Source: Ochromonas danica (Eukaryota; Sar; Chrysophyceae; Chromulinales; Chromulinaceae). From it: 64,000 bases of DNA. The number at the start of each line of letters is the position of its first letter. The stretch's first letter is position 1. Both the position numbers and the translations under genes were made by a program. The DNA is taken from positions 124,001-188,000 of the forward strand of contig VKHL01000002.1 of the NCBI GenBank assembly GCA_015146655.1, in the 5' to 3' direction. The notes beneath the pieces were generated by a model. It did no database searches and had not been told where the DNA came from. It saw only the letters and a program-made list of their open reading frames with translations. Positions 47,297 through 58,908 of this stretch are shown here, piece after piece.

Positions 47297-49610
47297 TTAC
47301 CATTTTTGAGAGCTGAGAGGCTGGAATTCAGGACTATCAAGCCGCAAATCCGAATAGCTTGATACTGTCTGGCCTGAACCATCACCGAGAGATTTGGAAG
47401 GAGTAATTTTCGAAGCATTTGGCTGCTGAGTCTGTGTGAAACTTAGCACACGACTCACACCTTCATCCTTAACACCAACTCCTTGAGGGAATGGAGGAAC
47501 AGAAGAAGTAGTACCGAACAAAGAAGCATTTTCAGAAAGTCTCCAAGGCGATGCATTGGCATCATCTGACGATACTGCGAATAGTCTGGATGCAAGATTA
47601 GACTGTGAGGCCACAGTTGGTGGAGCATTCATTGAGGATAACTCCGACTGAGAGGCAAGCATTGCAGCCCATACCTCAGGAGTTGGGGCACTTCCCAGCG
47701 CACCTAAACTACTTGCTCTCATCCTACCAGCATTAAATGAGCTATGATGCGAAGAAGGACTTCCAAACAGGGACGACGATCGATCATCTTGTTCAGAGGC
47801 AGCACGATATTGTACATTTTGTCCAAACTGTAAGGTAGAGTTTAGAAAATCTACTTGAGAGTTGGACGAAGCAGTACCAAAAAGTGCATCTGATCCGCCT
47901 TTTTGGTTTATTCCATTATCAACGGAGGTTTCAAACGACATAGTAGACGCACCAGATAGCCAAGAGATATTGTTGGAATACGCTCCTTGTGGCAAGACGA
48001 TACTCGGAGAACGGGAAGGATTATTGGAAGACGGTTGGATAACACCTAATCCTGCATGGCTGGAAGTAAAATCACTGAAATCAAAAGGGACAGGTTCACC
48101 ATCCAACGCAGAGCTGCCTTCAAACTTAACAATTGGTTCTGAATGAGCACGCGCAGGGCGAACAACATCCCCAGCGGAAGAAGTTCCATTTAATAACGAA
48201 ACACCATGAACAGAAGAAATGGAAGGAAATGAACTGTCCTCTGCAATAGGGGAATGACTCATGCTACCCAAATTATCAGACATATCCAAACTATTTTGAC
48301 TTTTGTTCTCTTCAAACGAATGTAATCCACTACCCATCAATAAAGCCGCTGCATAGGAAGCACCACGGGCTGGTGGAACAGGCGGATTGCAAGACGCAAC
48401 GGTACTATTTGCTTTACGATTCATGCTGTTACTGGCGGAAAGTGCGCCTGTGGAAGCAGCTGAGGACAGCGGCTTTTGCACAGATGCGGATGCCGCCATG
48501 GTACTACTGTTGGCGCTCAGTGTCATCGGAGATGAGCCTAGACATTGAGCACTTCCTGTGGACATAGTTCTTCTGACATTGCTACGAATATTGGCACTAT
48601 TGGTTGGGGACTCTGATAACGATGTTTGGAGGGAGCTAGAGGATGATTCTTTCACAGGAGTGGAAGGTGGCTGCAATGTCGTCTGAAGTCCTATTTTTGA
48701 TCTTGGAATAGCACGCTTCACTTCAACCTACAAGCATATAGAAAGTCAATTTACCAATTTTGAATAAATAATAGTAGAAAGACATCGAATCTTTACCACT
48801 TTGCCACTAATAATATGCTCCTTTACCGCACAAACTCGATCTGCGCCATCTTCAGATTCGAAGACAATGAAGCCGAAACCACGAGATTTATGGGTTTCTC
48901 TATTGAACATAACTTCAGCTGATAGCACTTTGCCGTACTTTTCAAAATAGGCACGAAACTCCGCTAGACACCGAAAGAAAGAAAAAGAAATAAACAAAAC
49001 ACTCCTGCCAAGTAATGCGAGAAATACTGACCATCTCTGGTATCATAATGAAGTCCACCGACAAAAATCTTATGATATGCATATTCATCCATATTGAAAT
49101 TAGGATCCATCGCCATTCGAGCGTCAACGGCAGATGAACCGCTTGCATGAGAGGGGGAGGTCGAGCTGGCTTTGGAAACAGTGGGCGGGGAGCCACTTGG
49201 AGCTTTACTAGCCGATGGAGGGGCCGGAATAGGATCTCGGTTCATTTCTGACCTTGGGACAGCTCGTTTTGCCTCCACCTGAAGCAACCAGGTCAATGAC
49301 TCACATTCAACTCATTAGTGTGGGAAAAGGACATACCCTTCTAGCGTCTATAGTGTGCGGCTCATTCGCTAACACCGAGTCAACAGCAATTGAGTCATAA
49401 AATGTAATAAATCCAAAGCCTCTTGATCTTTTGGAGACTGGATCTTTCATAACTACCGCATCTTGAACCGGGCCGAACTGCTTGAAGTACTTTTTTAGTT
49501 TCTCTAAAATCCATCGCGATTTATTAGGAATTATAAGGAAAAACATAAACAATATTACCTTCATCAGTAGAGTAACTTAAACCGCCAATGAAAATTTTCC
49601 TATTGATCAT
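47297..49610 (-). CDS. hnRNP A/B- or Musashi-like protein with tandem RRMs
   Basis: Five exons (49559-49610, 49337-49503, 49032-49278, 48797-48963, 47297-48727) join in frame to 687 residues. RRM1 begins at once (RKIFIGGLSYSTDEEKLKKY; RNP1 RSRGFGFITF) and ends VEAKRAVPRSE. A Ser/Pro linker precedes RRM2 (HKIFVGGLHYDTRDAEFRAY; RNP1 KSRGFGFIVF), ending VEVKRAIPRSK. The twin V-E-x-K-R-A-(V/I)-P-R endings are the DAZAP1/Musashi/hnRNP-D hallmark. Each RRM is split by an intron at a matching place after the first helix start, which supports domain duplication. The 475-residue tail is Ser/Asn/Gln-rich and disordered-looking. Likely role: mRNA binding in nucleus and cytoplasm, splicing or translation control. 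Confidence 0.93.
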
Positions 49611-50093
49611 TTTGACTCCGATAAGAACATTTCTGTTCAAAAGAAATGCGGACTAACCTGAACGCCACGTCCGCAGAATTCGAACGTGATCTCACATCGT
49701 GGGCATCGCTCATTCGAGGAGGGTTTCTTAATATACTATATAGAATTCAAATCTATTCTACGTCGAAAATTTCTGTCGCTTGCAAGCAAAGCGATAACAA
49801 CACGTGGTCAATTTCTCTGTTGGAATAAAAACTCACGCAACGTCCGAGAAATTTTGTTTGATCTGTTACAAAGAGTAAATAAAAATCAATTTTAATACTC
49901 TATCATAAGAAAAAATAGAGAGAGATGAAAACATCAACATACCTCGCTAGTAGAAGATCCCAGATCGAAAGATGTTGTTCTCTTCACTTGCAAGTTTCTT
50001 CCTCCCTTCTCTTTTCGTTTTCGTGTTTTCGTACACGAAATCGAAAACCCTATAACTACGGGGAAACGTGGGAGAGATTTTGCCCATCTTAAC
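49611..50093. other. Divergent promoter region of hnRNP and ubiquitin genes
   Basis: No gene is supported. It contains a TTTTCGTTTTCGTGTTTTCG run near 50013-50033 whose CGTGTTTTCG core also occurs twice upstream of the CCA-enzyme gene. Confidence 0.4.
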
Positions 50094-50129
50094 GCCAGAA
50101 GAAAGTTCCTTCGAGAACCTTCTTCTGGC
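50094..50129. promoter_or_regulatory. Heat-shock element inside an inverted repeat upstream of polyubiquitin
   Basis: TTCGAGAACCTTC at 50110-50122 fits the HSF consensus TTCnnGAAnnTTC exactly, and GAAAGTTC at 50101-50108 fits GAAnnTTC. Both lie within an inverted repeat with 10-bp arms GCCAGAAGAA / TTCTTCTGGC (50094-50103, 50120-50129), about 165-195 bp before the ubiquitin ATG. Polyubiquitin genes are heat-induced in many eukaryotes. Confidence 0.65.
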
Positions 50130-50254
50130 AAGGCTGGGAGAAATCCTCTCAAAGTTCCGCTCACAATCAGTTGCAGAGTCAACACCTCATTCACAATTGA
50201 ATTCCCAATCGGAATACATCTCGATCTGCTCTATAACGCTCGTACCATCAATAA

Positions 50255-51436
<1,182 letters not shown>

Positions 51437-51764
51437 TTGCATGGTGGTGTAAATTCTAAATTGCTTCCTGTTTCATGATTTGGTGTTATTCAACTAAATT
51501 TGTTTGTCAGTGGCTGTACTTTTATTTAACCAAAAGATCACGAATTGTCAATTGGACATGGAGGATCTATAATCTCGACCGAAGATTGCAAGCTGAAGCG
51601 CAATCGTTCCATGGTCATTCCACGGAAGTGTTGTCAAGTTACCGTTTTCCCTCCCGCACTTCCGCCTTCTGCCGCTCAGAGCAAAGCTGCTCTTCTGACC
51701 TTGTTCCCATTAATTTGTTGGGAACTTTTCACCAAACAACTTTCACCCCTCCTTCCTTACCACC
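51437..51764. other. Intergenic between polyubiquitin and DCP1
   Basis: Short tail-to-head interval holding the ubiquitin 3' flank and DCP1 5' flank with CT-rich sequence just before the DCP1 ATG. Open frames here look non-coding. Confidence 0.5.
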
Positions 51765-53180
51765 ATGCCTATCACAGCTGACATTCAAGAACGTCGCTCT
51801 CGTAGTTTGCGTATTTTGCAAACAATTCAAAAAAATGCTGATGAAATTGTTGAGGACGCAACTTACGTGGCACTCTATCGATTTGTCGAAGATGAACAAA
51901 AATGGACGAGAATGGATATTGAAGGATCTTCTTTCATTACTCGAAATGGGAGTAAACCTAACTATTCTTTTATTATTTTAAACAAAATAGGTAGGTAATT
52001 TCATTTTTTCACCTTCTACTACTAAGAAAGTGTGAGATATAAATTGAAACAATCAAACAACAAACATCTTACTTGTTGCATATCCTCCTATCTATGCTCC
52101 TTATTTAGGTGATCGAGATCTTGTTTTACAAATTGAAGAAGATATTTTGAAAGTGAAAATTCAAGATAAATATGTTATGATGCAGTGTTTACATCAAGAA
52201 GGTCGTGTAATCTTTGGTCTTTGGTTTCATGACTCTAATGAACGTCTTCGTGCGTTTGAATGTATTCAAAGGTATCATATCATTCACACTTTCATTATCC
52301 TTTTATTTTGCTTTTCTTATGATATATGTTGTCTTATTTTCAAAGCATAATCAAAAACAAGAACCAGACACCTGCTCTGAGAAGAGTTGATATTTCATCA
52401 ATCCTGTCCTCCTCAACAACGTCGACCATCTCTAACCCAACCATACCCAATGAAAGGCCGATTATTACTGATCAATCGATGGCTAATGCATTGACTAAAT
52501 CATCTCAATTATTGGCTTTGTTGAAGAGAACTGCGTCTGAGGAAAAACGCACTGCTAGTCCTCCTCAGTCCCAATCCTCAGCGGCCGAAAATAATAACTC
52601 AAACACATCGGATGTTGCTGATCTTAAAACTCCATCCTCCTCTGCTGATGCTACTGCAAAGTTGAAGTCTGTCTTGTTTACTTCTCCTAAGGTGGCCAGT
52701 GTTGTTGCTACAACTAGTGAGACTAAAGAGAGTAGACCTGATGATTCGACCATAGATAATCGTGGTCAACGATTACTGGCGTTTGTCAAGGGCAACTCAT
52801 CCGATAAAAACCAACCCTCTGGTAGAGCTTCAGAAGCCTCATCTGGAGCGGAATTAATGACTGATGGTGATATTTCTCGCAAACTTCAAGCTCTCATAGC
52901 TAAACCTGCAACTCCTTCAACACAACCACCTAAAGTCGCCGATTCCCTTCGATCGCTTCCAACAGCTTCAATTTCTTCTCCTTCAACCCCTTTGACTGCT
53001 GTCTCTTCTATTCAATTGGCGGCTAAAACTCCCCCCAAGTTATCTAATGCATTGAACGATCTACGACTTTCCCCTTCATCTCTTTTCGAGCCATCTGTTT
53101 TGATTGGTTCGGAATCAATCAAAACTGCCAAGAAGCCTTCCATTACCTTAATTAGTCCTTCTGATTTGGGGGCATTTTAG
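51765..53180 (+). CDS. DCP1: DCP1, mRNA decapping activator
   Basis: Three exons (51765-51990, 52109-52271, 52346-53180) join in frame to 407 residues. The EVH1-like DCP1 domain fills residues 1-130: RSLRILQTIQKNADEIVEDA, TYVALYRFVEDEQKWTRMD, EGSSFITRNGSKPNYSFIIL, then HQEGRVIFGLWFHDSNER, with Trp and Phe at the ligand-pocket positions. DCP1 binds and activates the decapping enzyme DCP2 in processing bodies. The remaining 275 residues are Ser/Thr/Pro/Ala-rich and disordered-looking, with repeated short leucine blocks (ALTKSSQLLALLKRT, RKLQALIAKP, ATAKLKSVLF) that could serve as helical leucine-rich motifs for partners. No C-terminal trimerisation domain is obvious. Confidence 0.9.
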
Positions 53181-53749
53181 ATTGTGTGTTTCTGCTCTGC
53201 TCTCTCTCCCTTGTTATGCTGGATTTGGTATGGTTGTGTGTCGATCATTTTTCTGGACAGGTTAGAATCATTTCGATGCGTTCTCACTATGTTTAGATTG
53301 ATTTTTACTCGCGAGAGTCTTGATTAAATCTTCTTTGCATTGAGGGTAGTGGAATTGGAAAAAGAAGAACCATTTGAGATATGAACGTGTACTTTACATG
53401 GATGTTAGGTGTGTTTGTTCAAAATCATTGTCGTTCGTTTATATGACCTGTTCTTTTGGCATGAATTCTATTATAAGGTTTGTTTAGGCGTACAGTAGGA
53501 ATGCTTCTATGGTCAGTCAACAGAATCGAGAATGCATTTTAGGGCAACATGATGACTTGCTAATAATCTTGTTGTGTGTTTCTTGTAACATATAACCATA
53601 AGGTTTATAGCGTGTCGTGCTTTCGCGCAGATTCTATGGCAACCACAGTGTTTATAGTACCTAGAGACCGAATACTACAATAGCCTGGACCGGCAGTAGA
53701 CACAGTTTTGGTTTGTTTCACCACAGCAGGAAGCTAGAAGTACTCTTTT
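53181..53749. other. Long intergenic stretch after DCP1
   Basis: Nothing coding is supported. It is the 3' flank of DCP1 and continues into the structured segment below. Confidence 0.4.
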
Positions 53750-53826
53750 CTTGCAATGCTTTTCACAGTGAAAAGCTGTGCACCATCCTTTGTGATGGTG
53801 AAAGTGTTTTGCGGCATCCTTGCAAG
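53750..53826. ncRNA. Candidate structured RNA or hairpin cluster
   Basis: Two hairpins nest inside an outer pairing. Outer arms: CTTGCAATGC (53750-53759) and GCATCCTTGCAAG (53814-53826, three-base bulge). Hairpin 1: GCTTTTC/GAAAAGC with loop ACAGT (53758-53776). Hairpin 2: CACCATC/GATGGTG with loop CTTTGT (53781-53800). It forms a three-way-junction layout on either strand apart from G-U effects. No known RNA family recognised; could be a chance or a transposon remnant. Confidence 0.25.
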
Positions 53827-53920
53827 CTGCATAGCTGCATAGCTTTGTGATCAAAAAATCATCTTTAACCTCTTGGCTGGCCAGAGTGGAGGTTAAGTTA
53901 TGTTATGTTAACATGTCGTC

Positions 53921-54159
53921 AGCGAATATAATACAGTCAGCGAATATAATACAGTCAGCGAATCTCATGATTTGTCATCTTGTCATGGTCGAAGAAGTGA
54001 GAAGGAAACATTTTCATCATCACAAATAACTTTATCTGACTTCTTCCTCCTAACATATCAACTAGTCAACAACTAGCATGAAGAAGAGAGTTGAGAAGGA
54101 AACATTTTCATCATCACAAATAACTTTATCTGACTTCTTCCTCCTAACATATCAACTAG
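53921..54159. repeat. Local tandem duplications
   Basis: An 18-bp unit AGCGAATATAATACAGTC is repeated about 2.4 times at 53921-53964. A 67-bp stretch starting GAGAAGGAAACATTTTCATC occurs at 53999-54065 and, almost unchanged, at 54093-54159. GTTAAGTTATGTTATGTTAAC lies just before at 53892-53912. Confidence 0.85.
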
Positions 54160-54336
54160 CATGAAGAAGAGAGTTGCTGTTTTTGTTATTTATCAATTAA
54201 CAAGAGCAAAGCAGAAGATCTACAATAGGTCATACCAACAGCAGACACATAACAACAATAACAACAACAAATATTTTGCCACTAGACGAGTCATTGCTAT
54301 TCATAGTGATAGACATAGTGATAGTGATGATGGCAG

Positions 54337-55830
54337 CTATTTAATGGTATGAATAGAGATGAACTCTTTGGTCTTATTTGCCTTCAATGTTGCTCGATAT
54401 TCTGCTAACAAAGCATTACAATCCCATTCCTTCTCCACACCTCCTCCTTCTGCTGACTCTTGACTACCACCACCTTGTCCTTGTAATGCTCTCTCACGAG
54501 CAATCTGTTGTCTAGCTTTCTGCTTAGATAACTTAATCTTTTGATCAAACTCATCAGGTTCAATAGTTAACGCTTGTGCATTAACATTATCCAAGAAATA
54601 GACAGCCGAGACAAAGTTAGTTAAGAGATATCCAGCCTCAGAGACTAATTTGTCAGGTGGAGTATAACGTTGTAAGAACTTGATATGAGAATGAATATGA
54701 GGAGGATTAGCAATCTTAATCACTAAGATCATTGTTGGTAGTAGTTCATCTGCACCAGGTAAGGTACCATCTTTACGTAATTCCTTTAATAACTGAGCGA
54801 TACTAGCTGAGCACTTCTTCAAAGAGGCTAACTTATCTGCTGGACACTGTGCATCTTGTAGCTCTTCCAAGAAGGCTACTGGCTTTGCCAACACTTCTCT
54901 TAGTCCATCCCCATGACTACCATTGTTACTACCACTACCTCCTTTCTTCGAGGTAGTGTTCGAGGTAGTGGTACTGGTGGTAGTGGTAGTGAGATGGTGG
55001 AATGACTTGATATCCAAGTGTTCAGGGGTAATAAATGCTAACGAAGCAATTCGTTCATAAGTCGTCTGATTCAATAGGAAGTCTTCTGAGTCAATCCCAA
55101 AGAGGATAGGGTATAACTTGACGAAGAGGAACTTCTCGAGGTGTACCTTCTCTTCTTCCCATTCCTTCTCACTCACTGCCTGCCATAGTGGGTGACTATG
55201 TAGCTGCTCTTGACAATGACTCAAGAACTTCCAAATACTCTCTGACCATATCTTACCTAAGTTATCCATTGTGTCTTGATGGTTGCTGTTGTTACGAGAG
55301 GTAGAGAAAGAGGTGGAGGTAGTGGTGGAGGAGGAGGAGGCGAAGCGCAGTGGGGAGTTCTTCATACGTTGTTCACGAACACGACCACTCAATTGAGTGA
55401 CAAACTGCTGGATGGACTTGACGATAGAGGCTGCCTGAGGGTGTAAGAGCTTCTTGAGGAAGAGGTTGTAGGAGGAGGAGGAGGAAGAATTTAGCAGTAG
55501 ACTACTCTCCTCCTGCTCCTCCAGCTGCTCCTCGTCGTCTTTCTCCTCCTCCACAGCAAGCATGAGAGAGTCCAAGTCAATACTCTCTCCATCATCTACT
55601 ATATTGTTGAGCAGGTTCAGTACTTGCTCTATAGCCACAGCCGCAGGAATGGCAGAGGAGGAGGAGTGTTGTGATTGTTGTTTGGCAGAGACTGTAGCTG
55701 TTGTTGCTGCGGCTGCTTCGCTTTTGTCTCGAGCCTGTAGAACCCAAAAGATGCGAGACTTCCTAGCCAAACGAAGTAATTCTTGATGTCTGGCAGAGGA
55801 GAGAGAAGAGGAAGATGAGGAGGATGCCAT
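54337..55830 (-). CDS. VPS9-domain Rab5 guanine-nucleotide exchange factor
   Basis: Intronless, 497 residues. The N-terminal 130 residues are Ser-, Ala- and Glu-rich. A helical bundle from about residue 195 (WKFLSHCQEQLHSHPLWQAV) leads into the VPS9 domain at 235-430: EKFLFVKLYPILFG, then LPGADELLPTMILVIKIANP, HSHIKFLQRY and SEAGYLLTNFVSAVYFLDNV. The catalytic Asp (GADELLP) and the Tyr in EAGYLLTN are both present. This matches Rabex-5/Vps9, which load GTP on Rab5 for early endosome fusion. No ubiquitin-binding A20 finger or CUE domain is visible. A Thr tract interrupts the domain at about residue 282. The TTAAGTTAAC palindrome lies 96 bp upstream. Confidence 0.88.
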   Translation of the reverse strand: MASSSSSSSLSSARHQELLRLARKSRIFWVLQARDKSEAAAATTATVSAKQQSQHSSSSAIPAAVAIEQVLNLLNNIVDDGESIDLDSLMLAVEEEKDDEEQLEEQEESSLLLNSSSSSSYNLFLKKLLHPQAASIVKSIQQFVTQLSGRVREQRMKNSPLRFASSSSTTTSTSFSTSRNNSNHQDTMDNLGKIWSESIWKFLSHCQEQLHSHPLWQAVSEKEWEEEKVHLEKFLFVKLYPILFGIDSEDFLLNQTTYERIASLAFITPEHLDIKSFHHLTTTTTSTTTSNTTSKKGGSGSNNGSHGDGLREVLAKPVAFLEELQDAQCPADKLASLKKCSASIAQLLKELRKDGTLPGADELLPTMILVIKIANPPHIHSHIKFLQRYTPPDKLVSEAGYLLTNFVSAVYFLDNVNAQALTIEPDEFDQKIKLSKQKARQQIARERALQGQGGGSQESAEGGGVEKEWDCNALLAEYRATLKANKTKEFISIHTIK

Positions 55831-55925
55831 GGTAATGAAGTGTTTATCACAAGATCCTGGTCTTCTAAATTACAATAGATCTCATTGATAAAGCAGCACG
55901 AGACGTCTTGATGAGAGGGAGAACC

Positions 55926-55945
55926 TTAAGTTAACGTTAACTTAA
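55926..55945. promoter_or_regulatory. 20-bp perfect palindrome TTAAGTTAACGTTAACTTAA
   Basis: Two inverted TTAAGTTAAC half-sites meet exactly at the centre, 96 bp upstream of the VPS9-gene ATG. It is the most ordered copy of a motif found before many genes here. The rest of 55831-56315 holds nothing else I can support. Confidence 0.5.
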
Positions 55946-56315
55946 AGGATTAGCCCCATCCACATCCCCAGATTGCCAGATTCTGGACTAGTTTGGGTTA
56001 ATGTGATTAAAGGTTCTATGTTTAACACCCCTAGACGATAAAGTCATCTTGATTCTGTGGATATTGATTATGTTAATCTTAAATCATTATTTCTGTCAGA
56101 TATAATAGATACTAAGGTTGTAAACCAGTAAACATATTTTATCATAAGTTAACAAGGTCTACTAACTTAATACTATTAAACTGATGATAGTCTAAGACTG
56201 ATAACATTAATTAAAAGAAAGAAAATGAAGACATCAATCAATAACAATTTGTTTAGTTATGGTCTTCACAATACAATATCAGATGTATCATCAATAGTAA
56301 AGTAGTCTAGTGGTC

Positions 56316-57551
56316 TCATAGAGTAGTATTTAATATATTAACTAGTCTCTCTTTAAATCTTGATTTCTGACAAAATTCACATAAATCTTTGTGAATTTGT
56401 TCACCACTAATAGGATCCCGACAAGTCGAATACCAAGTGACTGTGATAGAGCATTCAGAGAGTGGATAGCCTAGACTACTTCTCAACCAGTCCATCAGTC
56501 TGATAGAAGCATTCTCTTCAGCACACTGACTGAGAATATCAATAATTCCAGAAATACGATGAAAATCAAAATTTTTATCAATAGAAGCTAATAATGATTG
56601 ACTAAAAGCATTCCCGATTTTTTGTTGCTTATTAGAAAGATTAGCAGGATTACCAATATGAGCTAAAGCTAATTCCATTGCCTTAGCAATTAAAGCATTT
56701 TCATCTTTACCATTAGCTTTTTCTTGTTGTATAATATCATATTCTATAGGATAATAAGATCTAAATTGTTGTATCCCATTTTGAAAAAGATCAATTAGTC
56801 TACTAACATGAGTTGTAAGTTCTTCTTCATTATCATGAAAATCATAAAATTCATTGAAAAAGAAATATAAGGTAAACCAACGATCTTCATTATCAGATAG
56901 TCTTGAAGCTAAAGCAGTATCTTTTAATACTTCTTTTAATGTTCTAAGAGAATTCTCAGAAGTAAAGCCTTCATTGAAGACTTTCTTCATCATATTAATC
57001 AATGACATGGTAAACCTATCTTCAGTAGTAACAGTAGCAGTAGCAGTAGCAATAGCAGTAGGAGGAGTCACTGTATTATTGTCTGTTGCTGTGTCACTAG
57101 TAACAGTAGTAATGACTGTAGTTATTGTAGTTGTTGTTGTAGTCACTACACGTTTGCCTCCTGTGTAACTTGTTACAGTAGTAGAAGTAGTATTAGTCAC
57201 ATTCTTATTATCATTATTGTTATTGTTATTATCATTAATTGGGCAATAAATGGATTGATTGAAGTATTGCTCGGAAATGATAGTCTCAGATGGTAGACAT
57301 CCTTCTTCTTTCAATTGTCTGAGTATTTCTAGACATCTGTCAGACTCTTTCCCTCCTAAACCAGAGATAGAGAGGATTCCTAAGATACGTGGGGTGGGAA
57401 GAAGATTTGGATGACTCACAACACAATGCAAATAGCCTAAGCTTTTATTACCCAAATATTCTTTCACTTTGGAAAATGAAACAATAAGAGGATGATTATC
57501 TTCAAATTCTAAACGATTAAAATACTTGCATTCTACAGTCTTCTCTGTCAT
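56316..57551 (-). CDS. Hypothetical 411-residue protein
   Basis: Intronless frame; first ATG at 57551 (MTEKTVECKYFNRLEF), although the frame is open a little further upstream. No family recognised. Residues 1-110 look like a small alpha/beta domain (PRILGILSISGLGGKESDRC). A Thr/Asn/Val low-complexity insert occupies about 105-175. The rest is helical (LSDNEDRWFTLYFFFNEFYD, then LAHIGNPANLSNKQQKIGN), reminiscent of proteasome-lid or eIF3-type helical repeats but without proof. A late Cys pattern, CRDPISGEQIHKDLCEFC, could bind metal. Divergent from CHMP3, sharing a minisatellite in the promoter interval. Confidence 0.7.
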   Translation of the reverse strand: MTEKTVECKYFNRLEFEDNHPLIVSFSKVKEYLGNKSLGYLHCVVSHPNLLPTPRILGILSISGLGGKESDRCLEILRQLKEEGCLPSETIISEQYFNQSIYCPINDNNNNNNDNKNVTNTTSTTVTSYTGGKRVVTTTTTTITTVITTVTSDTATDNNTVTPPTAIATATATVTTEDRFTMSLINMMKKVFNEGFTSENSLRTLKEVLKDTALASRLSDNEDRWFTLYFFFNEFYDFHDNEEELTTHVSRLIDLFQNGIQQFRSYYPIEYDIIQQEKANGKDENALIAKAMELALAHIGNPANLSNKQQKIGNAFSQSLLASIDKNFDFHRISGIIDILSQCAEENASIRLMDWLRSSLGYPLSECSITVTWYSTCRDPISGEQIHKDLCEFCQKSRFKERLVNILNTTL

Positions 57552-57620
57552 TTTGATATGATTGCAATAAGATCTGACAGAAGGACTGATGAACGAAGTC
57601 GATGTGAAGTTGAGCAATGA

Positions 57621-57727
57621 AGTTAAGTTAAAGGGTAGTTAAGTTAAAGATTGGTTAAGTTAAAGATTGGTTAAGTTAAAGGTTGGTTAAGTTAAAGGTC
57701 AGTTAAGTTAAAGGTCAGTTAAGTTAA
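57621..57727. repeat. 16-bp minisatellite made of TTAAGTTAA motifs
   Basis: About seven copies of GTTAAGTTAAAG(A/G)TTG or ..GGTCA in a row, between the 411-residue gene start (57551) and the CHMP3 start (57841). The core of each unit is the recurrent promoter motif. Confidence 0.9.
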
Positions 57728-57840
57728 GTCGGTTGCATTTCCCAGCAGCTGACCAACTAACTGACTTGAGTTACAGTCAAAAGCTGGTGATCTGTTCAAC
57801 TACCCTTGGTGTCTTCTCTCACCTAATCATCTATCTTATC

Positions 57841-58246
57841 ATGCTCTTCTTATCTAATAATAGTCGATCATCAGGGGGTGGTTCAAGTGGTGGAAGTTCT
57901 ACTTCACGTAGTAGTGGGAAAGGTGGAGGAGATCCAACAGAATTAGCCAAAGAATGGAAACGAAACTTACAAAAGGAGATGAGGAAGATTGATCGAGATA
58001 TCTCTAACATCAAGCGAGAAGAGGATCGAGCTGTGAAGGAGTGCAAGAAGCTGGCCAAGGCGAATCAACTTTCCTCTGCGCGCATCTTGGCAAAGGAAAT
58101 TGCTTCCACTCGCAGGACTATTGATCGTATGCATACTACGAAGGCCATGTTGAATAGTGTCTCTATGGGTCTACAAGCTTCTGCTTGTAAGTGTCTCCCT
58201 CTCCCTTGCCCCCACTCGAACTCTCCACTCACTGGCTGACCCTCAT

Positions 58247-58332
<86 letters not shown>

Positions 58333-58908
58333 TGTGTGCTGGGGTGGTCTATCCCTATTATAGCGATGATGAAAGTGCAAGGATGTATACAGAAGAGCAC
58401 AGATATCATGCACACCATGAACCAGTACGATCACTTTAATCTTCCTCTAATCCGATTAGCTGCATTGTGATCTAATGATGACTTTGTACTTTATTCTGTG
58501 ATGTGTTTTGTTTTGGTGGGGGGAATAGGTTGGTCAAAGTGAAGGAAGTCTCTGCGACAATGCAAGCCATGGCTAGAGAGATGGAACATGTATGACCTTT
58601 CTCCTAACAATCTCTAATTATGACTTGTATGATCTCATCTGATTGATTGTCAACAGTCTGGACTGATCGAAGAGATCATCGGGGATACCATGGAGGCTTT
58701 GGACGATGAGTCACTCAATCAAGTAGCTGATGCTGAAGTGGACCGCATTGTTCAAGAACTCACAGCTGGTGTCTTTGAAGGGACAGGAGCTACTCCCAAT
58801 AGAGCTATTCGTACTTCTGCTACAGCAGAGCCTGCAGCTCAGCAGCAAGAGGCTGCCAAAGAGGAACAAGCTACAGCTGACCTGTTGCAGAGATTACAGG
58901 CTCTATAA
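57841..58908 (+). CDS. VPS24: CHMP3/VPS24, ESCRT-III subunit
   Basis: Four exons (57841-58186, 58364-58424, 58529-58589, 58657-58908) join in frame to 239 residues. After a Ser/Gly-rich leader comes the basic ESCRT-III helix hairpin: DPTELAKEWKRNLQKEMRKI, KREEDRAVKECKKLAKANQL, ARILAKEIASTRRTIDRMH. Next come LVKVKEVSATMQAMAREM and DTMEALDDESLNQVADAEVD, both diagnostic of Vps24/CHMP3. The C-terminus ADLLQRLQAL fits the MIM1 pattern L-x-x-R-L-x-x-L that binds the Vps4 MIT domain. Role: polymerises on endosomal or division-site membranes for vesicle budding and scission. Intron 1 holds a long TG repeat. Confidence 0.93.
58250..58338. repeat. (TG)n microsatellite in CHMP3 intron 1
   Basis: About 43 TG units with one TA interruption, in the intron 58187-58363. 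Open frames through it code only Cys-Val or Thr-His repeats and are not genes. Confidence 0.95.

Noticed and set aside
53181-54336. A tRNA or snRNA gene in the gene-poor interval
   Set aside because: No B-box-like GGTTCGAANCC, no tRNA fold and no recognisable snRNA core; only the hairpin cluster was kept as a weak candidate.
58157-58439. Open frames of repeated Cys-Val and Thr-His
   Set aside because: They are translations of the TG microsatellite in the CHMP3 intron.
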